A DNA stretch of 7,622 nt. Source: DATLOJ01 sp035536315. GTDB lineage: Bacteria > Actinomycetota > CADDZG01 > JAHWKV01. The DNA is taken from positions 1 through 7,622 of the forward strand of contig DATLOJ010000143.1 of assembly GCA_035536315.1 (NCBI GenBank), read 5' to 3'. Under the pieces are notes generated by a model. It saw only the letters and a program-made list of their open reading frames with translations, was not told the DNA's origin and did not search any database. A program made the translations under genes and the position numbers. Numbering within the stretch: the stretch's first letter is position 1; each line of letters begins with the position of its first letter. Shown piece by piece: positions 1 to 5,501 of the stretch.

Positions 1-143
1 AGTCGCCCCTCCGGTCTGACTCCGCCGCCCTCCCTTGCTCGCACTGAGCTCCGCGACGGGAAAGACAAAACCACGCTCCTGCCGTCTCACTTCCTCGCAC
101 AACGGGCGCACTGAGCTCCGCTACGCAAAACAAAAAGGGGGGA
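1..143. other. Non-coding window edge downstream of cytX
   Basis: No convincing gene is visible here. The stretch lies downstream of the cytX stop codon on the minus strand. It holds two copies of a 15-bp direct repeat and, on the cytX strand, a C6-T5 run right after the stop. That run is not preceded by a hairpin, so I do not call an intrinsic terminator. An open frame that starts in this stretch on the plus strand is only the low-complexity antisense of the cytX 3' end. Confidence 0.5.
40..121. repeat. 15-bp direct repeat, two copies
   Basis: The 15-mer CGCACTGAGCTCCGC occurs at 40-54 and again, identical, at 107-121, so the copies start 67 bases apart. Both are followed by a related A-rich tract (GACGGGAAAGACAAAA and TACGCAAAACAAAA). 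A shorter shared word, CTCGCAC, sits at 38-44 and 94-100. This looks like a small intergenic repeat family or a local duplication. The copy number elsewhere in the genome cannot be judged from this window. Confidence 0.6.
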
Positions 144-170
144 TTAGGTGGGGGGTCGCGGGGTGCGGGG
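137..170 (+). other. Putative four-tetrad G-quadruplex at the cytX stop codon
   Basis: The plus strand carries four G runs of at least four: 137-142 (six), 150-155 (six), 160-163 (four) and 167-170 (four). They are separated by loops of 7, 4 and 3 bases, which fits the G4+N1-7 pattern for a stable intramolecular quadruplex. The cytX stop codon (144-146, complement) lies in the first loop. Because cytX is on the minus strand, the G-rich strand is its template and the mRNA is C-rich, so the structure would form in DNA rather than in the transcript. Further G-run clusters follow at 209-223 and 292-307. Confidence 0.6.
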
Positions 171-1562
171 TCTTCCTATGGCGAGGTGGAGGAGGAAGGC
201 TAGTAGGAGGGTGGGGAGGGAGGCTCCTAGCCAGGGGAGTTTGGTGGAGAGGGGGTGGCCTACAACGTTGTTTATTAGTGATGTCCACCATGGGAGGGGG
301 GTGGGGGCTATCCAGTGGTAGAGGAGGAAGCCGGCTATCCAGGGGATGAAGGAACGGATCCTTATTCCCGGGTGCTCGGTGCGGTTCTTCAGGATGAAGT
401 AATCCGCGAACCAGATCCCTATTAAAGGAATGAAGATGCTGCCCAGCAAGAACAGGAACAGTTCGTAATCCAGCATCGAAAGGCGGGAGGCAAGGGCTGC
501 TCCCGTCAGGGTCACGATCGTGACCAGCAAACGGTTGTCCGTGCGCGGAAAGATGTTTCTGAGAGAGACGGCCCCCGAGTACACGTTGGCAAATGCCTGA
601 TCGCTCTCCCCCACCAGCAAACCTGCCAGCAGCAACGTTCCGCTGATCGTTAGACCCGCTATCGCCAGAATGCCGACAGCAATTCCGGAAGGGGTTGCTG
701 TGGCATCAGGCGTCATTAGCAACACCGCGCCGATTAGGTAGAACCAGATATTGGAGACCAGATAACCACCGAAGGTTCCCCAAAACGACCCGCGCTTGCT
801 GCTGCAGTATCGGTTGTAATCGGCCACAAGGGGCAGCCAGGAAACCGGCATCACGATAACCAGATCAAGCGGGACTCCCAGAACCCTTATGCCCGATGCT
901 CCTCCCCGGTTCCACAAGGATGCGAGGTCGAGGGTGGCCACGATGTAAACAGTCCCTATCGTGGCAATCGCAAGCAAGATCCACGATGCAAACTTCTCCA
1001 TCCACTCGCGCACGACCCCAAGAGGCCCCCACAAACTGAAAGCAAGAGTGATCGCGGTAAAAGCGAACAGCCAAATACCGAAGCCGCGGAACCCAAACAG
1101 AGTCTGGGACAGAAGATCGGCGACGAGCGCCATTGCCCACAGCTCGAACGCGGTCCACCCAAAGAGCTGGAGGGCGTTCAGGGCACTGGCAACGAAAGAC
1201 CCCTTCGTTCCGAGCACAGGACGCAGCAAAGCCATCGTCGGCCGGCCTTCCGCCGTGCCCACGACTCCTCCTAATGCCAGAAGACCACATCCGATGATGG
1301 AACCGAGGACGATTGTTACCAGAGCCGCCGGCAGCGAGAGTCCGAAACCAAACTGCTCCGGAGGTGCCGTGAGGAACCCGCCGGTGACAACCACCAGTAG
1401 GCCGACGCCCAGGTTGGCCCACAAAACCGCGACGTCCCTTCCGCGCAGTTTTCGAAGCTCAGGGGGGAGCGGCTCGATACCCCAATGGGAAGGGGGATCG
1501 GGATCAACCGGAAGCGGGCCAGTTGCAAGCGGCGTATCCGAGGTACGCGTTCTGTCCTGCAT
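144..1562 (-). CDS. cytX: Hydroxymethylpyrimidine transporter, NCS1 family (CytX)
   Basis: Predicted inner-membrane permease of the nucleobase:cation symporter-1 (cytosine/purine permease) family. It probably imports hydroxymethylpyrimidine, the pyrimidine precursor of thiamine. The 472-aa length and roughly a dozen hydrophobic segments fit the family. The N-terminal part carries the family-type WGIEPLPPELR (27-37) followed by a first helix near 44-64, and PLVADYNRY at 244-252 matches the conserved NCS1 segment in the middle of the protein. The substrate is inferred from the TPP riboswitch directly upstream, the usual arrangement for CytX; sequence alone would also allow cytosine or another pyrimidine. 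The ATG is preceded by GGAGGGAG six bases upstream. The last ~70 codons are strongly G-poor and C-rich, ending in a proline/threonine/arginine tail, unlike the rest of the gene. Confidence 0.88.
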   Translation of the reverse strand: MQDRTRTSDTPLATGPLPVDPDPPSHWGIEPLPPELRKLRGRDVAVLWANLGVGLLVVVTGGFLTAPPEQFGFGLSLPAALVTIVLGSIIGCGLLALGGVVGTAEGRPTMALLRPVLGTKGSFVASALNALQLFGWTAFELWAMALVADLLSQTLFGFRGFGIWLFAFTAITLAFSLWGPLGVVREWMEKFASWILLAIATIGTVYIVATLDLASLWNRGGASGIRVLGVPLDLVIVMPVSWLPLVADYNRYCSSKRGSFWGTFGGYLVSNIWFYLIGAVLLMTPDATATPSGIAVGILAIAGLTISGTLLLAGLLVGESDQAFANVYSGAVSLRNIFPRTDNRLLVTIVTLTGAALASRLSMLDYELFLFLLGSIFIPLIGIWFADYFILKNRTEHPGIRIRSFIPWIAGFLLYHWIAPTPLPWWTSLINNVVGHPLSTKLPWLGASLPTLLLAFLLHLAIGRPRTPRPPT

Positions 1563-1568
1563 GAAACT

Positions 1569-1576
1569 CTCCCTCC
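1569..1576 (-). promoter_or_regulatory. cytX Shine-Dalgarno, embedded in the riboswitch
   Basis: GGAGGGAG on the minus strand ends six bases before the cytX ATG (1562). Most of it is shared with the conserved GGAGGGA that closes the TPP aptamer. This fixes the cytX start and suggests direct sequestration of the site when TPP is bound. Confidence 0.8.
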
Positions 1577-1650
1577 GCCCGTGCTAACGGGATCAGGTTC
1601 GAAGGGTCGCCGGCGGCAGCCGGCCTCTCAACCCGTCCAATCGGGCTCCC
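1570..1650 (-). promoter_or_regulatory. TPP riboswitch (THI element) controlling cytX
   Basis: Read on the minus strand, the segment has the conserved thiamine-pyrophosphate aptamer blocks in order: GGGAGCC, then a CCCG/CGGG stem, then TTGAGAGG, then ACCCTTCGAACCTGATC, then a CCCG/CGGG stem, then GCGGAGGGA. An extra hairpin with a perfect 6-bp stem (1609-1624, GCCGGC/GCCGGC with a TGCC loop) sits between TTGAGAGG and ACCCTT, at the position of the variable P3a arm. No terminator hairpin lies between the aptamer and cytX. The 3' end of the aptamer overlaps the cytX ribosome binding site, so ligand binding probably blocks translation initiation. Confidence 0.95.
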
Positions 1651-1665
1651 CTGCTGACGGCTCAG

Positions 1666-1671
1666 ATCTTA
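1666..1671 (-). promoter_or_regulatory. Candidate -10 box for the cytX/riboswitch transcript
   Basis: TAAGAT on the minus strand fits the TANNNT pattern and would place transcription initiation near 1658-1660, about 8-10 bases before the aptamer begins. No good -35 hexamer was found at 16-19 bases upstream. The call rests mainly on position, between the upstream terminator and the riboswitch. Confidence 0.35.
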
Positions 1672-1735
1672 CTTCGCTCGCGAAAGCCCGTGTTTGTTTG
1701 AGATCCCGAAACGAGCGGGTAGTTGATGGCTCATG

Positions 1736-1765
1736 AAAAAAGCCCCCGTCGCCGGGGGCTTTTTG
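1736..1765 (-). terminator. Rho-independent terminator of erpA
   Basis: A perfect 12-bp stem (AAAAAGCCCCCG paired with CGGGGGCTTTTT, 1737-1764) closes a four-base loop. In the minus direction it is followed by a T6 tract, starting about 15 bases after the erpA stop. It also has a T5 tract in the plus direction, so it could act both ways, but no plus-strand gene ends here. It insulates the riboswitch-controlled cytX unit from erpA transcription. Confidence 0.93.
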
Positions 1766-1778
1766 ATTCAGCTTTTAC

Positions 1779-2174
1779 TTAGTGAAAGGAGTCTCCGCAT
1801 GCGCAACTGCCGGATGCGTTTGGGTTGTCGATCGTAAACCCGGACTGCTGCATTCTGAGGTCCTCTATCCAGTCCAGTTTGGCTCCCTTCAGGTAAGGAG
1901 CAGACATGCGATCGACTCGAAGAGTGACATCGCCGAACTTGCTCTCGACGTCTCCATCCAGCTTACGGTCGTCGAAATAGATGGAGTAGCGCAGACCCGA
2001 GCATCCGCCTGGCTGGACGGCAACTCTCAAGAAGTAGTCGGGGTTGCCTTCCTTTTCCAACAGCTCCGAGACCTTGACGGCTGCCGTGTCGCTCAGAAGA
2101 AGCGTGGCCGGAGCTTCAGGTTTTGCAGGTGGTACAGGAACTTCGGTCGTTGTGGTCGTGGTCGCGGTCTCCAT
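1779..2174 (-). CDS. erpA: Iron-sulfur cluster insertion protein ErpA (HesB/IscA family)
   Basis: A-type Fe-S carrier that delivers clusters to apo-proteins in the cytoplasm. The three conserved cysteines are present: C58 in PGGCSG, and C124 and C126 in the C-terminal GSCACGDSF. The core from about residue 23 to 131 covers the whole HesB/IscA domain, and the GFTIDNPNASGSC ending is close to actinobacterial ErpA as I recall it. The first ~22 residues are an unusual Thr-run and Pro/Ala-rich tail, probably disordered. I chose the ATG at 2174 (131 aa) because AGGAGG lies four bases upstream; an in-frame TTG at 2189 would place that site inside the gene. It is apparently monocistronic, with its own terminator. 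Confidence 0.9.
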   Translation of the reverse strand: METATTTTTTEVPVPPAKPEAPATLLLSDTAAVKVSELLEKEGNPDYFLRVAVQPGGCSGLRYSIYFDDRKLDGDVESKFGDVTLRVDRMSAPYLKGAKLDWIEDLRMQQSGFTIDNPNASGSCACGDSFH

Positions 2175-2330
2175 GATGCCTCCTGTCAATCGGCGCCAGG
2201 AAGGAACTCCCCCGGCTGCTCGCTTAAGAGGATACCGCGTGCGACCGATTTGAACCGTCTTCGGAGACTGATCAGCTTTGCTTTACGATCTCCGCCGCAA
2301 GCCACGGACAAGGAAGTTTGGGAGGGCGAG
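2175..2330. promoter_or_regulatory. Divergent promoter region between erpA and the NTase gene
   Basis: This 156-base intergenic region must drive both flanking genes. Weak -10-like boxes are visible on each strand: TATCCT for erpA (2229-2234, complement) and TACGAT for the plus-strand gene (2284-2289), which would give leaders of about 45 and 35 bases. A TTGAAC at 2250-2255 is the only -35-like word, and its spacing to either box is poor. No clear operator palindrome was seen. Confidence 0.3.
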
Positions 2331-3578
2331 ATGCCGGAAGCAGTGAAGCGAGCCAAAGACTGGGTAGTGGAGCTCGAGGAGCAAGCCGCTCTATCTCTGA
2401 GACAAACCGACTCGGGAGTGTTCGGGCTGGCGGAGGTCGTGGCCGACTTCGATGAGGCTGAGATCGAACGTCTCAGGGTGATTGGCGAGGCGATTGGCAC
2501 CCCACCCAGGCCGGGCGTGAAAAGTGCCATCGCTCTTGCCGGTTCCGCGGCGCAGAGCCGCTTCCAGTTGTATCCCGGCGACTGCGACTTCTTCGAACGG
2601 GTGCACATTCACGCGTCAACGCGAGAGGAGGCAATCGGCCTTCTGGTCTCGACCATGATCGAGACGGTGGGACGAGTTTTCACTCACCCCAACCTTCAGT
2701 TCGCTGAAATGAGGTTGGGCCTTCACCCAAAGGATTCTCGCCGCGGGGAGGAGACTTACAAGGCAGGATCCTCGATCTCCTGGTCACTGGGAGATCTGGA
2801 CTCTCGCTCATTTCCCGTCGAGGACGCCGACGGCAAGCCCTTGCTGATCGAGATGGCCGAGGTTGCGGCCGAGCCCGGCCAGGTGAAAATCGACTGGATC
2901 CAGGCAGATCACGAGAAGGACCGCATCGTTGCGGTTAGCAAGGTGATCGACGCAACCTGGGAGTCGCAGGACGGCGTTATCACTGCCCTCGATGGGGTGC
3001 TCGACTCGTTTTATCAAGAGGTCTATCTCGATCCGGAAAGCAGGTCTCACGTCGAAAAGCTAATCGACCAGGCGACGCCGTCCGGCCTGCGAGATTACGT
3101 TTCTCAGCTCGAAAAAGAGATCGTTAAGCACTCGACGCCCGGAAAGGAAAACTGGGGGAAGGTCGCCAAACGCCTCTACAACATCTTTCGCATCACGAAC
3201 AAATCGCAGCCGGCGGAGTATCTTCGGCAGCTCTTCGACGATCCCGCAGCGCGGCTGTACCAGGTTGCCGGCGCGCTTTACGCCCTGCGACAAACGATGG
3301 GGAAGAGAAGACTCACGCCCGAAACGATCGAGGGCCAGATCGACGGCATTGTGGCGATCATTCGGGAGTGCTACACCCGCCCGGACAAAGAAGAGCTGGT
3401 GACCAAGGCCAAGCAGTTGACGTCAATGGAAGATGCGCAGCGCGAGGTCACCGTCGATGAGATCTCTGAGAAGACCAACGATGAGGTTAGCGACTACTTC
3501 AAGGATCGCCTCACCCAGGAACCGGAGATCGCGGACTACCTGGGAACATTGCGCGTCGAGTCCGCTCCCGGCTCGTAG
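2331..3578 (+). CDS. Putative nucleotidyltransferase-fold protein, uncharacterised
   Basis: A 415-aa soluble protein of unknown function. Residues 64-88 fit the polymerase-beta-type nucleotidyltransferase signature: a hydrophobic strand, then GS (71-72), an 11-residue gap and DCDFF with carboxylates D84 and D86. D188 in VKIDWIQ, on a later predicted strand, is a candidate third metal ligand. The C-terminal half (about 210-415) is predicted to be largely helical, acidic and basic by turns, with no membrane segment. The segment GKENWGKVAKRLYNIFRITN (271-290) followed by LFDDPAARLYQV (301-312) resembles, from memory, the C-terminal part of uncharacterised giant-virus nucleotidyltransferases. The start is the ATG at 2331 with GGAGGG four bases upstream; the frame stays open far upstream, but only as antisense of erpA. 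The 3' end overlaps the exoribonuclease gene by 43 bases on the opposite strand. The substrate is unknown. Confidence 0.72.
   Translation: MPEAVKRAKDWVVELEEQAALSLRQTDSGVFGLAEVVADFDEAEIERLRVIGEAIGTPPRPGVKSAIALAGSAAQSRFQLYPGDCDFFERVHIHASTREEAIGLLVSTMIETVGRVFTHPNLQFAEMRLGLHPKDSRRGEETYKAGSSISWSLGDLDSRSFPVEDADGKPLLIEMAEVAAEPGQVKIDWIQADHEKDRIVAVSKVIDATWESQDGVITALDGVLDSFYQEVYLDPESRSHVEKLIDQATPSGLRDYVSQLEKEIVKHSTPGKENWGKVAKRLYNIFRITNKSQPAEYLRQLFDDPAARLYQVAGALYALRQTMGKRRLTPETIEGQIDGIVAIIRECYTRPDKEELVTKAKQLTSMEDAQREVTVDEISEKTNDEVSDYFKDRLTQEPEIADYLGTLRVESAPGS
3536..3578. other. 43-bp convergent overlap of two coding regions
   Basis: The plus-strand nucleotidyltransferase stops at 3576-3578 (TAG) and the minus-strand exoribonuclease stops at 3536-3538 (TAG on its strand). 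The last ~13 codons of each gene are therefore complementary. No terminator hairpin is visible within or just beyond the overlap on either side, so the two mRNAs probably share antisense 3' ends. Confidence 0.85.
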
Positions 3579-4036
3579 CTGGCGAGGTAGTCGAACATGC
3601 GTCTGTTGTACCGGGCATCGGCCAGGGCGTGGTGAGGATCCTCAGTTTCCTCTAAAGGCGTCACATCTAAACGAGCAACCCACTCACGAAGGTCCCTGAC
3701 GAATCGGGGCCAATTCGCCGGGATCGCCGTGAGGGGACCAAATAGCTGGCATAGGGCAACCCAGTCGTATGCAGCGTTGTACGCCCAGAACTCAGGCTCC
3801 GCGTCGGCAACGAACGAGACGATCTCATCACGAATTGTTGCCCTCGGCTTCCAAAGGGGGCCGGGCGGCTCTAGCTTCGGGATGACGTTCGCCTGCACCC
3901 AGGCGTTCACGAGCGACCGATCGAACTCCTCGGAGATGGCGTAAAACTCACGTCCCTCCTCGTCAACAATGCCGATGGAAATAAGGTCGATGACTTTGCC
4001 GGTGTCGCTGAATTCCGTATCGAAGAAGTAGCGCAT
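3536..4036 (-). CDS. 3'-5' exoribonuclease, DEDDh family (Rv2179c-like)
   Basis: A 166-aa cytoplasmic RNase H-fold exonuclease, expected to trim RNA 3' ends with two metal ions. All catalytic positions are visible: D6 and E8 in YFFDTEF, D91 in AAYDWVALCQLFGP, and H135 and D140 in HHALADAR (HxAxxD, the DEDDh form). The sequence closely resembles mycobacterial Rv2179c as I recall it (RYFxDTEF start, LISIGIV, WAYNAAYDxVALCQLFGP, PRFVRDL). The ATG at 4036 follows AAAGG by six bases and begins exactly at the family's N-terminus. A longer in-frame reading to 4216 would overlap the upstream membrane protein and adds non-homologous sequence. It is the last gene of the cluster, 10 bases after its neighbour. 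Its 3' end is antisense to the end of the nucleotidyltransferase gene. Confidence 0.85.
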   Translation of the reverse strand: MRYFFDTEFSDTGKVIDLISIGIVDEEGREFYAISEEFDRSLVNAWVQANVIPKLEPPGPLWKPRATIRDEIVSFVADAEPEFWAYNAAYDWVALCQLFGPLTAIPANWPRFVRDLREWVARLDVTPLEETEDPHHALADARYNRRMFDYLASYEPGADSTRNVPR

Positions 4037-4046
4037 AGTGGGCCTT

Positions 4047-4244
4047 TTACAGAAAGTTGTGAGCGATCCAGTCGAAGGCAAGCACTGCAGCGGCCAGTAC
4101 CCCAATGACAAGTGAGACCCTGAGTCCAGGCAGATGAACCGCCGTGCGGTCACCGAACAAAATCGGCGCGACCACCCCGAGAAAAGCCACTGCAATGGCA
4201 GCCAGGAAAGCCACAAGCACGGCCACGTGGAAAACCTGGTGCAC
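4047..4244 (-). CDS. Small membrane protein with two transmembrane helices, unknown function
   Basis: A 65-aa hydrophobic protein. Helix 1 spans about residues 7-30 (VAVLVAFLAAIAVAFLGVVA), a short loop GDRTAVHLPGLR follows, and helix 2 spans about 42-58. No catalytic motif or signal-peptide cleavage site is evident, and I do not recognise a family. The start is a GTG whose first base is the last base of the moeA stop (TAGTG), which favours translational coupling; the Shine-Dalgarno is weak (CAGG). The stop is followed directly by the AAAGG that serves the exoribonuclease. The tight packing on both sides is the main argument that it is a real gene. Confidence 0.65.
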   Translation of the reverse strand: MHQVFHVAVLVAFLAAIAVAFLGVVAPILFGDRTAVHLPGLRVSLVIGVLAAAVLAFDWIAHNFL

Positions 4245-5464
4245 TAAAACCTGGTCACTTCAACGGGCGAGCCTTCTTCGATGACTTCCGTCTGTTCGTC
4301 TATTTCGAAGTAGCCATCTGCTTCACCAAAGGCACTTATCTCGCTGGATCCCCTGTAGATCGGCATCGCCCGGCCCCCTTCCAAGCGAACGAGACGGAAT
4401 TCGTAGAACCCGTTGGGGGATTCATGCCTCACCCCGAGACTCGCCGTTTTCGAGGAGAAGGGTTGGGGGCGCAGACCGGTCATTTCGAAAATTAGAGGGC
4501 GCACGAAAAGGTAGTAGTCGCACAGCGCGGATACCGGAAATCCCGGGAGTCCGATCATCAGTTTTCCGGCGGAGGTCAGTCCAACGGCCAGGGGCTTACC
4601 GGGTTTGACTGCCACACCGTGAAGCAACAGCTCCCCAAGAGCCTCGAATGTTTCAACCACCAGATCGCCCGCTCCAAGGCTCGAGCCACCCGAAACAATG
4701 AGCACGTCGGTGTTCGCAGAACCGTCCGCCGCAGCCTTCACAACATGATCGAGCTGATCCGGAACTACGCCAAGGTCCACAACCTCGGCTCCATCGGAGG
4801 CCAGGGCCGCCCCCACAGTGAAGGAATTGATCTCGAAGATTTTTCCTTCCGTCAGAGGGGCCCCCGGTGCGAGAAGCTCCGGGCCTGTGGAAAGCAAGCC
4901 GACTCTCGGCCTCGAGGCGACCGAAACTTTTTCGAGCCCGAGAGCAGCAAGCACCCCGAGGTGATTCGCGCCAACACGCGTACCTGCGCCGGCGACGATT
5001 GATCCCGAGGAGACATCGGACCCAGGCGAGATGATGTTCTCACCGGCCGCGGCCGGGGCCTTGACCGACACGAGCTCTCCGTCACGGGAAGTGCTTTCGA
5101 CCATAACGACGGCGTCGTATCCGGAGGGCAGAGCAGCGCCCGTCCCGATTTCCGCGCAGTTGCCCGGCTCGCCCGCCTCGGACGGCCATTCTCCTGTGGC
5201 GATCGCGCTCTGAAGCCGAAGTACTACCGGATTTTCTTCAGAAGCTCTGGACGTGTCCGTCGCTATCACGGCGTAACCATCCATCGAAGACTTCGGGAAG
5301 TGAGGAACGTCGATTGGAGCAAGGACATCCGAGGTCAAGATCCTGGCGGGAAGATCCAAGAGGGCCACGTCCTCGGCCGGCATCGACTGGGCGTGCCGCA
5401 GAATTATCGAACGCGCCTCCCGCGCCGGAGTGAGGGGGCCGAAGCCCTGTTTGAGCGGCGTCAT
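4244..5464 (-). CDS. moeA: Molybdopterin molybdotransferase (MoeA/Glp)
   Basis: Catalyses molybdate insertion into adenylylated molybdopterin, the last common step of molybdenum cofactor synthesis, in the cytoplasm. The 406-aa length matches the family. Landmarks in order: SMDGYAV (60-66), IGTGAALPSGYDAVV (106-120), GLLSTGPEL (189-197), KIFEINS (208-214), GGSSLGAGD (259-267), VKPGKP (286-291) and GLPGFPVSA (305-313), then a beta-rich C-terminal domain (about 335-406). The GGxSxGxGD form differs from the GGVSVGDYD of the well-known bacterial enzymes and is closer to the archaeal-type MoeA as I recall it. The ATG at 5464 has only a weak, distant GGAGA upstream. The gene starts 37 bases after the hypothetical gene stops and overlaps the next gene by one base. 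No other molybdenum cofactor genes are in the window. Confidence 0.92.
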   Translation of the reverse strand: MTPLKQGFGPLTPAREARSIILRHAQSMPAEDVALLDLPARILTSDVLAPIDVPHFPKSSMDGYAVIATDTSRASEENPVVLRLQSAIATGEWPSEAGEPGNCAEIGTGAALPSGYDAVVMVESTSRDGELVSVKAPAAAGENIISPGSDVSSGSIVAGAGTRVGANHLGVLAALGLEKVSVASRPRVGLLSTGPELLAPGAPLTEGKIFEINSFTVGAALASDGAEVVDLGVVPDQLDHVVKAAADGSANTDVLIVSGGSSLGAGDLVVETFEALGELLLHGVAVKPGKPLAVGLTSAGKLMIGLPGFPVSALCDYYLFVRPLIFEMTGLRPQPFSSKTASLGVRHESPNGFYEFRLVRLEGGRAMPIYRGSSEISAFGEADGYFEIDEQTEVIEEGSPVEVTRF

Positions 5465-5501
5465 GACTTCGGCGGTCTCCCCGGCACCCTCGTAACCCGG
5501 G

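Noticed and set aside
35..349. A 104-codon plus-strand frame encoding a Gly/Arg/Trp-rich protein
   Set aside because: The composition simply mirrors the G-rich antisense of the cytX 3' end. There is no ribosome binding site and no recognisable domain.
961..1587. A 208-codon plus-strand open frame opposite cytX
   Set aside because: It is antisense to the cytX coding region and covers the riboswitch. The translation is Pro/Arg/Ser-rich without structure, as expected for an antisense frame.
1782..2330. Upstream extension of the nucleotidyltransferase frame across erpA
   Set aside because: The frame is open but runs antisense to erpA, contains no homology, and the ATG at 2331 has a good ribosome binding site.
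4037..4216. A 60-residue N-terminal extension of the exoribonuclease
   Set aside because: It would be read in another frame through the 65-aa membrane protein. The family begins at MRYFFDTEF, where an AAAGG site is correctly placed.
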